Shown here piece after piece: positions 19,560-28,483 of a stretch of 64,000 nucleotides of DNA. Position 1 is the first letter of the stretch. Every line of letters starts with the position of its first letter. The stretch covers positions 186,001 through 250,000 of the forward strand of contig JABTUV010000001.1 of the NCBI GenBank assembly GCA_015075175.1, in the 5' to 3' direction. The position numbers and the translations under genes were made by a program. The notes under the pieces are model-generated. The model made no database searches, was not told where the DNA came from, and worked only from the letters and a program-made list of their open reading frames with translations. Origin of the DNA: a bacterium. GTDB lineage: Bacteria; Hinthialibacterota; Hinthialibacteria; H5-UNCL2.

Positions 19560-20663
19560 CTATGCGCCCTTCGCGACGTACTGCAGGGTACGATTGCGCA
19601 GCACGACGCCGTGATCCCAGGTTGAGACGATGGGCGCATCCCAATCCTGATACTGGGAAATCCAACGGTAGCGAAAGGGCGTGCCCGTCGCATTCTCGAT
19701 GTGATATTGCAGGACCAGCAAATCCTCCGGGTGGACCGGGCTTTCCCGCCCGGCAGGCAGACGTGGAGGTCTGTCCCACCCCTCGGGGGGCGGTGGCCAG
19801 GGAGAGAATGCGACCAGGCGCAGGTTGCGGTCGCCGAGCTTGCCGGCCATCGCCAGGATGTTGGTGTCGGGCAGCCAACCGTAGTTCCAGCGCATCGTCC
19901 GGCTGTCCTGCCAGGCATCATCCTCGAGCAGGCTGAGGTAACCGGAGGCGAGGCAATAGCGGGGCACGCGGGGGGCGTAGAGTCTGCCGCGCGCCCAGTG
20001 TTCGCGCACTTCGCCATTGACGCCGAAGTAGACCCACTGGTTGCCGGTGGACAGCACGGCGTGGTAGGGCGAGGGGGCGCGGTCCGGTTGGACCAGGGCG
20101 ATCTCGACATCCGGCCCCTCCGCGCCGCAGTTCACGTCCGCCAGCGTCTCGTCTCCCTTTTTGAGTTGAATGCGCGAGATCCAAGCGATGGGATCGATGG
20201 CGCCGGTCACGGGGCGGACGACCACGTCTAGGCGGCCGTCGCCGTTGTCATCGCGGGCGGGGAAGGGAAGATCGTGGGGCTGCTCCGCCCCCAACTCTCG
20301 CGCCACATCGACGCTGCGAGCCGGCCGGCCCTCGATGACGATGTCCACGGGATAGGTAACGGGAACATCGGGCGCGGGTTTGCGCTCGCAGAATCCGAGT
20401 ATGAGCTCATAAGGCCCGCCGGCCGGAACGACAAACTGGTAGTGCACCTCGCCCATGGCGCTGGCGCGGCGGCTGCGGTAGGCCTCGGGCACGGCGGGGT
20501 TCCCGATGTAGCGCGGCTCGGCGGACTCGCCGTCCAGGAGACGGATGGGGAGGGCGTGAGCTGAAGAGAGAATGTCCATCATCAGGAGCAAAGCAAGCGC
20601 CCGAGAACACGTAGGTCTCCGGTACGACCAACTAAGCGGGGCGGGGTTCCTGGATTCATGCAT
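19560..20663 (-). CDS. N-terminal domain of the GH15-like glycosidase (ends at in-frame TAG)
   Basis: About 367 residues from ATG 20663. The hydrophobic stretch SRALALLLMMDILSSAHA fits a signal peptide. The mature part is beta-rich, includes a malectin-like opening (YIGNPAVPEAYRSRR, YQFVVPAGGPYELILGF) and then segments such as RWISQYQDWDAPIVSTWDHG. The frame stops at TAG 19560-19562 after LQYVAKGA, but the same frame continues directly with ITVKDRRASPESQHVDLLG and the catalytic barrel. The start overlaps the end of the HEPN gene by eight bases. One base change would restore a single ~1,020-residue enzyme, so this is either a recent nonsense mutation, a sequence error or amber readthrough. Confidence 0.65.
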   Translation of the reverse strand: MHESRNPAPLSWSYRRPTCSRALALLLMMDILSSAHALPIRLLDGESAEPRYIGNPAVPEAYRSRRASAMGEVHYQFVVPAGGPYELILGFCERKPAPDVPVTYPVDIVIEGRPARSVDVARELGAEQPHDLPFPARDDNGDGRLDVVVRPVTGAIDPIAWISRIQLKKGDETLADVNCGAEGPDVEIALVQPDRAPSPYHAVLSTGNQWVYFGVNGEVREHWARGRLYAPRVPRYCLASGYLSLLEDDAWQDSRTMRWNYGWLPDTNILAMAGKLGDRNLRLVAFSPWPPPPEGWDRPPRLPAGRESPVHPEDLLVLQYHIENATGTPFRYRWISQYQDWDAPIVSTWDHGVVLRNRTLQYVAKGA

Positions 20664-21018
20664 CCGTCGGGGAACCGCCTTCGGCGGACAGAATCTTCTC
20701 AATGGCCTGAACGAAAGGCGGAAGTTCCTGCGTGATCGTGCTCCAGACGACTTCGTACTTGATGTCAGAATACGCATGGACCATGCGATTCCGCATGCTC
20801 ATGATCGCGGGCCAGGAGACTTCGGGATGCTTCTCGCGCAATTGAGCGCTAAGCCTGGAGGAGGCTTCCCCGATGATCTCGATACACTTGACCAGACCCA
20901 AAGCCCAAACGGGATCCTCGTACAAGTCGCCTTGGCCTTTTGCAGCGGCCGCCTTCGTCGCCTGCTTTGCCGCAACGAACATGTCGTTCAACAAAACGCT
21001 GTCATCACGGCGCGACAT
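20656..21018 (-). CDS. hepT: HepT-like HEPN toxin (DUF86)
   Basis: 120 residues. The helical HEPN fold carries the RNase signature Rx4HxY (RNRMVHAY, about residues 76-83) and the typical GEASSRLSAQLREKHPEVSW run before it. In the HepT/MntA family the toxin cleaves RNA (tRNA in studied cases) and is neutralised by AMP-ylation from the cognate nucleotidyltransferase. The MNT gene lies just upstream and the two overlap by 14 bases, the usual arrangement. All key residues are present, so an active toxin is expected. Confidence 0.9.
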   Translation of the reverse strand: MSRRDDSVLLNDMFVAAKQATKAAAAKGQGDLYEDPVWALGLVKCIEIIGEASSRLSAQLREKHPEVSWPAIMSMRNRMVHAYSDIKYEVVWSTITQELPPFVQAIEKILSAEGGSPTDA

Positions 21019-21376
21019 ACTCGGCCTCGTGGAGTACTTGCTCGCAGAAGAATCGACTCAGCTCTTCCGGCAGGCGCATATCGACCTTGCGGCCGAGGAG
21101 TTTGGTCAATTCGATCTCCATCCCCGCCAGCCCGATGTAGCCGGGCACGTGTCCCGGCTCGAACTCCACCAGCATGTCGATGTCGCTTTGGTCGGTGAAG
21201 TCGTCGCGCAGGATGGAGCCGAACAGCGACAGCCGCCGGATGTGGTTGCGCCGGCAGAAATCGGTGATGGCTTGCCTGGGGATTTCAATGCCGTGGTAGA
21301 TAATGATTGAATAACCCAGCAGATAGGCCTGCTTGTGGACAAGGGCGAGATGGCAGGGAGCGGCGTGAACTGCCAT
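21005..21376 (-). CDS. mntA: MntA-like nucleotidyltransferase antitoxin
   Basis: Up to 123 residues from ATG 21376 (AGGCGG upstream). The conserved family start would be around IEIPRQAITDFCRRN, so the first ~28 residues may not be translated. The minimal nucleotidyltransferase motif GSx10DxD is intact (LFGSILRDDFTDQSDIDMLV). In the family this protein transfers AMP to a tyrosine of the HEPN toxin. It precedes and overlaps hepT, forming a two-gene module. Confidence 0.88.
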   Translation of the reverse strand: MAVHAAPCHLALVHKQAYLLGYSIIIYHGIEIPRQAITDFCRRNHIRRLSLFGSILRDDFTDQSDIDMLVEFEPGHVPGYIGLAGMEIELTKLLGRKVDMRLPEELSRFFCEQVLHEAEYVAP

Positions 21377-21388
21377 ACGCTTTGCCGC

Positions 21389-22026
21389 CTAAATGGCGAC
21401 ATTGCCTAGAATCGCGCCAATCGCAAGGGCGAGCAGGGCCGCCAGCGCAGTGGGCCAGCGCCTCCGCCCCGAGTATATGAAAAAGTCCGACCGTCGAAGC
21501 TGCTGCCAAGAGGGGAAAACCAGGATTCGCCAAGCCGTAGCCGATGATTGCCGTCGGTGGTCCTGACAGCACCGCCATATACTGCGGTTGCTACGGGATA
21601 GAGAAGAAAGAGAGCGCTCGCCCACGGAAATCGTGCATTGGAAACTCCCATAAACTCGCGCATGGCGGGTTGGCCGTAAGCATGCACAACATACGTCATT
21701 AGGACCATGTTGAAGAACATAAACAACATTGAATCTTCGAGTAGCATACCAGCACGTCCAAAGAACGCTTTGGCGTCCGTAATGACTTCGTCAAATATAG
21801 TGGCCGTGTCAGTTTGCCACAAGGTCTGGTCGTGCGCCCGGGCGTTCCAACGGTCGAAGAACGTTTCACTGTGGGCACGTACATTCTCTGGAAGCGAGGT
21901 CACCATTCCATACAATGCGAGCATCCGTTTGTCTTGACTTTGACTCTTGAGATGGTGGGCAACAAGTTCGGAAAAACGGCTCCCTCGAAACTGCGTCCTC
22001 AATTCGGTGAAGTTTACAGGATCCAT
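21389..22026 (-). CDS. Small membrane protein of unknown function (two frameshifts)
   Basis: ATG 22026 follows AAAGGGG at good spacing and opens MDPVNFTELRTQFRGSRF. The first ~150 residues are soluble and helical, with a hydrophobic turn around LFMFFNMVLMTYVVHAYGQ. The C-terminal transmembrane part is spread over three phases: WASALFLLYPVATAVYGG, then (after a shift near 21580) PTAIIGYGLANPGFPLLAAA, then (after a shift near 21475) WPTALAALLALAIGAILGNV to the stop at 21389. Joined, they give about three membrane helices and ~210 residues. No family was recognised. It follows the toxin-antitoxin module but no functional link is evident. Confidence 0.5.
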
Positions 22027-22358
22027 TTGTGCCCCTTTCATCCCAAGAGTTGGACCCGCTGGGGGCGATCTTCCACAGTCAGATACGGCCCGCAACGCAA
22101 GACGTGTATCCGCGACGACCCTTAACGATCCGGCCATATTTCGCGCCGCAGTTCTCGAATGTCTTCCTCGGTCGGAACGGGGCCTTGCCCATTACAGCGC
22201 CCGATCCACGATGGGCGTGGCTCGCCTGTGTCAACACGCGCGCGAAATCTCCGGCGTTTGAAATCGACTTGGCCATATCGCGCTCTCCGTTCCGCATTCC
22301 CACCATAAATTTACCACTTCAGCGCCATCAAGACAACGGCGACGATGGCGTTACGGAG
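22027..22358. other. Gene-poor gap between the membrane protein and the nucleotidyltransferase
   Basis: A short minus-strand open frame (22079-22306, 75 codons; MAKSISNAGDFARVL onward) exists, but nothing in its composition or surroundings supports it as a gene. No repeat family member was seen. Confidence 0.3.
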
Positions 22359-22925
22359 TCACGCAACCACGCCCGCCATGCGGGACGCCGCTTCCCATTC
22401 GCCCGAAAGGCCGAGTTCGCCGACCCAGCGGTCCAGATAATCCCGATCGAGTTCCGCCCACCTGATTCTGAGCAGCCCGGCCACGTCCTCAAGTTGCCGT
22501 TGTGACTGCCCCAGCTTGGCCCACTCGAGCTTGGACAGGATAACATCCTCCACGCTGGCGATGGAGACTTGGAGTCCGTGTGTATATTCACTGCGGCGAC
22601 GGTCAAATTCAGTGCGGCTGAAGGGTCTCGATCGGCGGATGATGAAATCCACTTTCCATCCGGTCAAACGATCCACCGCGTTGAACTGCGATTGGTGCTG
22701 CTGCGCCTCGATGGCGTCCTCCACGTCCAAGTGAAATTCCGCGCGGGAGAGGTTCTCGGCAAACCTCCGCAACTGCTGTGGGGTCGGGGCGATGACGAGG
22801 TCGATGTCCTGCGTGGACCGTGATGCGCCGTGAAATGCGCTGGCAAACGAGCCGGTGAGCATGTAGGGAATGCCAGCCGCTTCCAGCTTTTCGACCACTC
22901 GCCGAATCACGTCGGCAAAAGTCAC
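22359..22925 (-). CDS. Nucleotidyltransferase-fold protein (AbiEii/DUF6036-like)
   Basis: 188 residues from GTG 22925. The N-terminal helix is followed by the nucleotidyltransferase signature GSFASAFHGASRSTQDIDLV (GS plus DxD within TQDIDLV), then a beta strand with the possible third acidic residue (WKVDFII). The helical C-terminus (SVEDVILSKLEWAKLG) is typical of AbiEii-like and related antitoxin or toxin enzymes. The start codon overlaps the stop of a small upstream frame (GTGA), so the pair behaves as a two-gene unit, plausibly toxin-antitoxin-like. The activity is not defined. Confidence 0.75.
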   Translation of the reverse strand: MTFADVIRRVVEKLEAAGIPYMLTGSFASAFHGASRSTQDIDLVIAPTPQQLRRFAENLSRAEFHLDVEDAIEAQQHQSQFNAVDRLTGWKVDFIIRRSRPFSRTEFDRRRSEYTHGLQVSIASVEDVILSKLEWAKLGQSQRQLEDVAGLLRIRWAELDRDYLDRWVGELGLSGEWEAASRMAGVVA

Positions 22926-23113
22926 CGTAACCCCTCCGGCAGACGTTTGGGCAGGAAGGCGTACCGCAGCAACTCCCGCTGCAGCTCATGTTCGGTCCAC
23001 TCCGGGTGCTGTCGGCGAAGGCGGAGAGGACAGTTCGCGCGCAGCCATGCTCATCTGGAACGCAGTTCCAGCCGTTCCTCGCCCGTCATGCGCCGGAGGA
23101 TTTCGTCCTGCAT
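22922..23113 (-). pseudogene. Small antitoxin-like partner of the nucleotidyltransferase, frame broken
   Basis: From ATG 23113 the frame reads MQDEILRRMTGEERLEL, then breaks near 23050. A second phase gives FQMSMAARELSS, and the last part reads HPEWTEHELQRELLRYAFLP to a TGA at 22922-22924. Joined, it is a ~62-residue helical protein of the kind often found just upstream of such nucleotidyltransferases (Rv0078B-related antitoxin-like; from memory, unverified). The two breaks could be indel errors. Confidence 0.5.
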
Positions 23114-23224
23114 CGCCTGGATCCTGGGGAGGTGTCCCGCATGGAACCAGGATACCACCGTGGGGCTCCAGAACAATCCGCCCGGTTGCTTCGTGAAAGT
23201 CGGGGAGCGACATGGGCGCGTGAT

Positions 23225-23296
23225 GTGGAGTGCGGCTGCTTGCTGCCGCGGGAGAGGGGAAGCGCCTGGCGGCGGCAGCAAACAGCCGCAGTCCAC
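23225..23296. repeat. Family C inverted pair
   Basis: GTGGAGTGCGGCTGCTTGCT (from 23225) and the reverse complement form ending CAGCCGCAGTCCAC at 23296 face each other across ~20 bases. Other copies are at 12933, 34687 and 55558. The surrounding gap 23114-23595 holds repeats and no supported gene. Confidence 0.75.
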
Positions 23297-23368
23297 GCAA
23301 TGGGATTGAGTCCCATGAAAGGACGGAGCCTCCCTGGCGGAGGTGAAGCCGATCGGCGTCGGTACGGG

Positions 23369-23390
23369 GTAGTTGCGTAGCGCGCTGCGC
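23369..23390. repeat. Family B hairpin repeat
   Basis: A GTAGTTGCGTAGCGCGCTGC-type 22-bp copy, ending GC, ~200 bases upstream of nuoA. No convincing promoter was recognised between it and nuoA. Confidence 0.65.
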
Positions 23391-23595
23391 CTGCCGGCGG
23401 GGAGCAGGCTGAGGCCGATGCTCCGCTCGTGGGCCGAGGGGGGCGTGGCGCTTGAGTTCGGCTCAAGTTGTCGTAAAGCAGTTGCGGGGACTGGAAGTTT
23501 ATGCTATCCCAAGGACGGCGTGGCTGAAAGGCCGCCGGTTGCGGCCTCGGCCGCGACGACCGTGACGCAAACATGGGCGGGGACCGCCCCGCGCC

Positions 23596-24003
23596 GTGTG
23601 GGGGTGTGCCTTGCATCCGGAACAGTTCTACACCCTGTCGTTCCTCGGGGTGTTTGTCGTGGTGGGCCTGCTTTTTGCCCTGGGTCCGCTCATTCTGGCT
23701 TATATGCTGGCCCCCTACCGGCCCGGGCGGACCAAGAACGAGACCTATGAATGCGGCCTGGAAGCCAGGGGCGACAGCTGGATCCAGTTCCGCGTGCAGT
23801 ATTACGTGATCGCGCTCGCCTTCCTGATCTTCGATTTGGAAGCGGTCTTTCTCTTCCCCGCCGCCATGGTTCTGCGCGAGCGCTTCGTGGAGCAGAGCCT
23901 CTCGCTGGGCCTATTGGCGGCCGTCGAGATCGTGCTTTTCGTCGCCATCCTCGCCATCGGCCTGGTTTACGCCTGGGCCAAGAAACTCCTGGAGTGGAAT
24001 TAG
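23596..24003 (+). CDS. nuoA: NADH-quinone oxidoreductase subunit A
   Basis: 135 residues and three membrane helices. The family signature [20 protein letters not shown] and the following [13 protein letters not shown] are intact. The first helix is [20 protein letters not shown]. The start is uncertain: GTG 23596 or TTG 23611 (giving MHPEQFY) are both possible. It opens an 11-gene complex I cluster and is separated by one base from nuoB. NuoA is part of the membrane-arm heel next to the quinone site. Confidence 0.95.
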   Translation: MWGCALHPEQFYTLSFLGVFVVVGLLFALGPLILAYMLAPYRPGRTKNETYECGLEARGDSWIQFRVQYYVIALAFLIFDLEAVFLFPAAMVLRERFVEQSLSLGLLAAVEIVLFVAILAIGLVYAWAKKLLEWN

Positions 24004-24004
24004 C

Positions 24005-24625
24005 ATGGCCGACGAGGGGCTTAAGAGCGAGCTGCAGAAATCCGGCATATTCGTCACCACCATCGAGGAGCTCTATAACTGGGGGCGGAAGAACTCGATC
24101 TGGCCGATGCAGTTCGGGTTGGCCTGTTGCGCCATCGAGATGATCGCCACCGCGGCCAGCCGCTTCGATCTGGCGCGGTTTGGGGCCGAGCTTTTCCGGG
24201 CCAGCCCGCGCCAGGCCGACCTGATGATCGTCGCGGGGACCGTCACCAAGAAAATGGCCCCGCAAGTCGTGCGGCTGTACAACCAGATGCCGGACCCCAA
24301 GTACGTGATCGCGATGGGCGCGTGCGCGATTTCCGGCGGGCCTTTCCGCGACGGCTACAACGTCCTGAAGGGCATTGATCGCTTCATTCCCGTGGACGTG
24401 CACATCCCGGGTTGCCCGCCCCGGCCGGAAGCCCTTCTCCAGGGGCTCATCATGCTGCAGGAGAAGATCACCGGCGACAAGCTGGAGGACGCCGAGTGGT
24501 ACAAAGACCCCGAGCACGGCGAGTTTCCCGTGCCCCAGTACGGGACCAACGGACTGGTACCTCGGTACAACGCTGAAATCTGGAAACCATGGACGCCGCC
24601 GAAAGAGTCCGAGAGCGCATCTTAG
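24005..24625 (+). CDS. nuoB: NADH-quinone oxidoreductase subunit B
   Basis: 206 residues. Carries the N2 [4Fe-4S] ligands: tandem cysteines in [10 protein letters not shown], a third in GACAISGG and a fourth in [10 protein letters not shown]. It is the peripheral-arm subunit passing electrons to quinone. Its last 37 bases overlap the start of nuoC, indicating tight coupling. The C-terminal ~50 residues ([20 protein letters not shown]) form a family-typical extension. Confidence 0.97.
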   Translation: MADEGLKSELQKSGIFVTTIEELYNWGRKNSIWPMQFGLACCAIEMIATAASRFDLARFGAELFRASPRQADLMIVAGTVTKKMAPQVVRLYNQMPDPKYVIAMGACAISGGPFRDGYNVLKGIDRFIPVDVHIPGCPPRPEALLQGLIMLQEKITGDKLEDAEWYKDPEHGEFPVPQYGTNGLVPRYNAEIWKPWTPPKESESAS

Positions 24626-25104
24626 CCGCCGTGCCCGGCGCCGAGATCGAAGTGGTCGCGGGCGTGCAGCCCTCGCTGCGCGTCGATCCCGCTCATCTCG
24701 TCGCGGCCGTCAAGTTCGTCAAGGACGATCCCGACTACCGCATGGACATGTGCACCTGCGTTTCCGGCGTGGACTATCCCGACAGCGGCGTGATCGAAAT
24801 CGTCTATCACTTTTACTCGGTGGAAAAAAGGCTCGGGCCCATGATTCTTCGCACCTGCGTGCCGCGCGAGGAGGCCAGGTGCGAGTGCCCGAGCCTGACG
24901 CCCCTCTATCGCGGCGCGGAGTTCCAGGAACGCGAGATTTTCGACCTTTTCGGCGTGCGCTTCACCGGGCATCCCGACCTGCGCCGCATCCTGATGTGGG
25001 ACGGCTTCGTGGGCCATCCCATGCGCAAGGACTACGTCCCCGAGGATCAGGACAGCCTGGAGGACATGGAGGTCGCGGTGCGACCGGAGGATACGATCAA
25101 CTGA
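24589..25104 (+). CDS. nuoC: NADH-quinone oxidoreductase subunit C (30 kDa)
   Basis: 171 residues. The signature [20 protein letters not shown] followed by [11 protein letters not shown] is intact. The protein is separate, not fused to NuoD as in enteric bacteria. It starts inside the end of nuoB, and its TGA overlaps the nuoD ATG by one base. Confidence 0.96.
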   Translation: MDAAERVRERILAAVPGAEIEVVAGVQPSLRVDPAHLVAAVKFVKDDPDYRMDMCTCVSGVDYPDSGVIEIVYHFYSVEKRLGPMILRTCVPREEARCECPSLTPLYRGAEFQEREIFDLFGVRFTGHPDLRRILMWDGFVGHPMRKDYVPEDQDSLEDMEVAVRPEDTIN

Positions 25105-26228
25105 TGGCCGCGCGACGCCTTGCCGATCTCAGGACGGAACAGCTTTCGGTCAATATCGGGCCCCAGCATCCCAGTACCCACGGCGTGTTTCGCATGAACG
25201 TGACGCTGGACGGCGAGACCATCGTCGCGCTCAAGCCGGTCGTCGGTTACCTGCATCGCAACCACGAGAAGCTGGCCGAAAAGATGACCTACCTGGGGTC
25301 GATGCCCTACACCGACCGGTTGGACTATCTGACCAGCATGACCAACAACTGGGCGTATGCCTTGGCGGTCGAGAAGCTGGCGGGGATCGAGGTTCCCGAG
25401 CGGGCCGAGTACATCCGGGTCATCATGGCGGAGCTGACGCGGCTCGTAAACCACTGCCTGCTGGTGGGCTTTCTCACCAACGACCTGGGCTGCTTTTTCA
25501 CGCCGGTGCTTTACGCCTTCCGCGAGCGGGAGAAGATCCTGGACGTGTTCGAGGACGTTTCCGGCTCGCGCATGATGTGCAATTACGTGCGTTTCGGGGG
25601 CGTGCGCGTGGACATGAGCGCCGAGGCGCTGGACGAAACGCGCCGCATCGTGGCCGCTTTCCCCGCCTTCCTGGACGAGTTCGAAAAACTCCTGGCCGAA
25701 AACGAAATCCTGATCCAGCGCTGCCAGAACGTGGGCATCCTGCCCGCCCCGCTGGCGATCAACGCCAGCATTACCGGCCCCATGCTGCGCGCCTCCGGGG
25801 TCAACTACGACATCCGCAAGGTGGACAAGTACGGCGTGTACGATCGCTTCTCCTGGCGGGTTCCGCTGGGCACGGTGGGCGACGTGTACGATCGCTACTA
25901 CGTGCGCGTCCTGGAGATGCGCGAGTCGGTCAAGATTCTGGAGCAGGCGCTGGCGCAGATTCCCGAGGGGCCGGTCTCCAATCCCAAGGTCAACCGGATG
26001 CTGAAGCCGCCGCAGGGCGACGCCTACGCGCGCATCGAGGGGCCCAAGGGGGAGTTGGGCTTCTATCTCGTCTCCGACAAGAGCCGCAATCCCTATCGCT
26101 ACAAGGTGCGGCCGCCCTCCTTCATCAACCTGACGATCCTCGAAGACATGTGCATCGGCCACAAGGTCGCCGACGCGGTCGTCATCCTGGGCAGCGTGGA
26201 CATCGTGCTGGGGGAGGTGGACCGATGA
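25104..26228 (+). CDS. nuoD: NADH-quinone oxidoreductase subunit D (49 kDa)
   Basis: 374 residues from ATG 25104 ([20 protein letters not shown]), slightly shorter than many homologues. The conserved quinone-pocket loop [15 protein letters not shown] and the helix with [20 protein letters not shown] are present, as are the C-terminal [17 protein letters not shown] and the ending [13 protein letters not shown]. It forms the quinone-binding cavity with NuoB. Its stop overlaps the nuoI start (ATGA). Confidence 0.97.
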   Translation: MAARRLADLRTEQLSVNIGPQHPSTHGVFRMNVTLDGETIVALKPVVGYLHRNHEKLAEKMTYLGSMPYTDRLDYLTSMTNNWAYALAVEKLAGIEVPERAEYIRVIMAELTRLVNHCLLVGFLTNDLGCFFTPVLYAFREREKILDVFEDVSGSRMMCNYVRFGGVRVDMSAEALDETRRIVAAFPAFLDEFEKLLAENEILIQRCQNVGILPAPLAINASITGPMLRASGVNYDIRKVDKYGVYDRFSWRVPLGTVGDVYDRYYVRVLEMRESVKILEQALAQIPEGPVSNPKVNRMLKPPQGDAYARIEGPKGELGFYLVSDKSRNPYRYKVRPPSFINLTILEDMCIGHKVADAVVILGSVDIVLGEVDR

Positions 26229-26941
26229 GTTTCGGCGCGGGCGTCTTGAAGGGACTCGTGGTCACGTTCAAGAACATGTGGACCAGTTACACCACCCCTC
26301 GCTTCCAGAGCGGCGGCGTCACCACGCTGCTCTATCCCGAGGAGAAACCGCAGCTGCGCGAGAACTTCCGGCAGTTTCCGTTTCTCATTTACGACGGCGA
26401 CGACCCCATGGGCGGCATCCGTTGCACCGCCTGCAAGATCTGCGAGCAGGAGTGCCCGCCGCAGTGCATCTTTATCATTCAGGAAAAAGACGAGCGGGGC
26501 AAGCCGGTGCAGCGGCCCAAGGTGTTCGACATCGACATGTCGATCTGCATGTCGTGCCAGATATGCGCGGAGGTCTGCCCCTTCGAGGCCATCCGCATGG
26601 ATCACGACTTCGAACTGTCGGAGTACGGGCGTTTCTCGGAGCTGTACTACCGCATGGACAGGCTCTTGAAGCCGAACACGTATTATCATTCGATCAAGCC
26701 GACGGACGCGACGGCGGATGACGCGGCGGTGCGCGCGCGGGAGGAGAAGAAGCGGGCGGCGGAGGAGAAGCGCAGGGCGGCGGCGGCGGCCAAGGCCGCC
26801 GAAGCGAAGGCCGCCGAAGCGACAGCCGCGGCGGATGCGGCGCCCGCACCCGCGGCCTCCGCGGGCGATGCCGTCGTCGCGCCCCGTCCCGCGCCAGCCT
26901 CCCAACCGCCTTCGGAATCCTCGCCCGGAGGACTCGGCTAG
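26225..26941 (+). CDS. nuoI: NADH-quinone oxidoreductase subunit I with a charged Ala-rich tail
   Basis: 238 residues. Two [4Fe-4S] ferredoxin motifs: [12 protein letters not shown] and [12 protein letters not shown]. The core ends near residue 160 ([13 protein letters not shown]). It is followed by ~75 residues of Ala/Lys/Glu- and then Ala/Pro-rich sequence ([20 protein letters not shown]), likely a charged helix plus a disordered tail, which is absent from most NuoI proteins. nuoH follows with no gap. Here nuoI precedes nuoH, the reverse of the usual H-I order. Confidence 0.95.
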   Translation: MSFGAGVLKGLVVTFKNMWTSYTTPRFQSGGVTTLLYPEEKPQLRENFRQFPFLIYDGDDPMGGIRCTACKICEQECPPQCIFIIQEKDERGKPVQRPKVFDIDMSICMSCQICAEVCPFEAIRMDHDFELSEYGRFSELYYRMDRLLKPNTYYHSIKPTDATADDAAVRAREEKKRAAEEKRRAAAAAKAAEAKAAEATAAADAAPAPAASAGDAVVAPRPAPASQPPSESSPGGLG

Positions 26942-28294
26942 ATGCGCGCCCTGCTTCGCCACGTTCTCTTCTTCCTCATCGCCCTGTTGCGCGTGCTGGA
27001 CCGCACGCTGGGCCGCGTCCTGGCCCCGGTGCTGGTTCCGCTCTTTCGCGTGTGCGTTTGGGCCTTGCATACGCCGTTGGGCGTGATTCTTCCGCCCGTC
27101 CTCATGCTCATGGGCGCGTACCTGTTGGCCGCCCGACCGGCGCTGCGGCAGGAACTGCCGGACACGACCTGGCTGCCCCTCTGGTCGCACATGTGGATCG
27201 ATATTCTTGTCGCCATCGTCGGCATTGTCCTCTTGGGCCCCATGTGCATGGTGTACATCACCTGGCTGGAGCGGAAACTGCTGGGCCGCTTCCAGAACCG
27301 CTACGGCCCCAACCGCGTGGGCAAGTACGGCCTCCTGCAGCCCTTCGCCGACGGCATCAAGATGCTGATCAAAGAAGACATCGTCCCGCGCGGGGCGGAT
27401 CGCGCGCTGCACTTCATCGCGCCGGTCGTCATCGTGGTACCGCCGCTGGTGATCTTCTCCGTGCTGCCGCTGGGACCGGGCATGTCGGCCCTGCCGATGG
27501 AGGTGGGCGTGCTTTTCTTCTTCGCCCTTTCCGGCATCTCGGGCGTGGCCATTTTTCTGGCCGGCTGGGCCAGCCACAACAAGTTCAGCCTCCTGGGCGG
27601 CATGAGGGCGGTGGCGCAACTGGTTTCCTACGAAGTGCCGTTGCTGCTCTCCGTGGTGGTCGTCATCATGGTCGCAGGCACGCTCTCGACCGACAAACTG
27701 GTCGAGGCGCAGACCGCGGGTCGCTGGTTTGTTTTCACTCCCTGGGGGCTGGTCGGCTTCCTGCTCTTCTTCACGGCGGGGTTGGCTGAGGTCAATCGCA
27801 CGCCCTTCGATCTGCCCGAGGCCGAGTCGGAGCTGGTGGCCGGTTTTCACACCGAGTACTCCGGTTTCAAGTTCGCGCTGTTTTACCTGGCCGAGTTCAT
27901 CGCCGCGGTCGCCATCGCGGGTCTGACGGTGACGCTGTTTCTGGGCGGCTGGTCGCTGCCCGGCGCCGACCGCTATCCCATGCTGGCGCCCGTCGTGTTT
28001 CTCTCCAAGGCCGCCTTGCTCGTGCTGGTCATGGTCTGGTTCCGCGGCACCTTCCCTCGGCTGCGCATCGACCAGGTGATGACTTTCTCCTGGAAGTTCC
28101 TCTTGCCCCTGGCGCTGGTCAACATTATCGTGGCGGGGATTTGGATTTTCCTGGTGCGCGACGGCTCCTGGAGGTCATTTGGCATCGGCTGGGCGGTCGG
28201 CGCCATCATCCTGATTGCGTTTTACGTCTGGCTGAATCGCTTCACTGCGCCGAGTACGATCGAGAAGCGCGTTTACCGCTTCGCGGAAGAGTAG
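26942..28294 (+). CDS. nuoH: NADH-quinone oxidoreductase subunit H
   Basis: 450 residues. ATG 26942 directly follows the nuoI stop. About nine membrane helices; the quinone-channel signatures WLERKLLGRFQNRYGPNRVG and EVNRTPFDLPEAESELVAGF are intact. An extra N-terminal hydrophobic region of ~80 residues precedes the usual first helix. The TAG stop lies within the left end of a hairpin repeat (28291-28363). Confidence 0.96.
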   Translation: MRALLRHVLFFLIALLRVLDRTLGRVLAPVLVPLFRVCVWALHTPLGVILPPVLMLMGAYLLAARPALRQELPDTTWLPLWSHMWIDILVAIVGIVLLGPMCMVYITWLERKLLGRFQNRYGPNRVGKYGLLQPFADGIKMLIKEDIVPRGADRALHFIAPVVIVVPPLVIFSVLPLGPGMSALPMEVGVLFFFALSGISGVAIFLAGWASHNKFSLLGGMRAVAQLVSYEVPLLLSVVVVIMVAGTLSTDKLVEAQTAGRWFVFTPWGLVGFLLFFTAGLAEVNRTPFDLPEAESELVAGFHTEYSGFKFALFYLAEFIAAVAIAGLTVTLFLGGWSLPGADRYPMLAPVVFLSKAALLVLVMVWFRGTFPRLRIDQVMTFSWKFLLPLALVNIIVAGIWIFLVRDGSWRSFGIGWAVGAIILIAFYVWLNRFTAPSTIEKRVYRFAEE

Positions 28295-28363
28295 GGTGGG
28301 TTTCACCCACCGCCGGGTAATCGGGGGGCATACAGCGCGGGTGGTGGGTGGAACCCACCCTAC
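28291..28363. repeat. Family F hairpin element in the nuo operon
   Basis: GTAGGGTGGGTTTCACCCAC (from 28291) and its one-mismatch reverse complement ending at 28363 are 21-bp terminal inverted repeats around ~31 bases. The nuoH stop codon is bases 2-4 of the element. It could form a strong hairpin in the nuo transcript. Confidence 0.85.
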
Positions 28364-28395
28364 CGCTCCACGGGATGCGCCCGTAATCGACAGCA

Positions 28396-28470
28396 CTGAT
28401 TACGATTCGTAATCGTCATCGTAATCTTGCTCGTGCTCGTAACCGAGCAAGATCAAGATCAAGATTAAGA
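28396..28470. repeat. Family K nested inverted repeats
   Basis: GATTACGATTCGTAATC and a second pair built on AATCTTGCTCG and CGAGCAAGAT form stacked hairpins upstream of nuoJ. The same GATTACGA/TCGTAATC words form a perfect inverted repeat at 43275-43315. No gene fits in 28295-28483. Confidence 0.65.
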
Positions 28471-28483
28471 TTAAAACACGAGC

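Noticed and set aside
22079-22306. A 75-codon minus-strand open frame
   Set aside because: No ribosome-binding site, no homology pattern and no operon logic could be shown.
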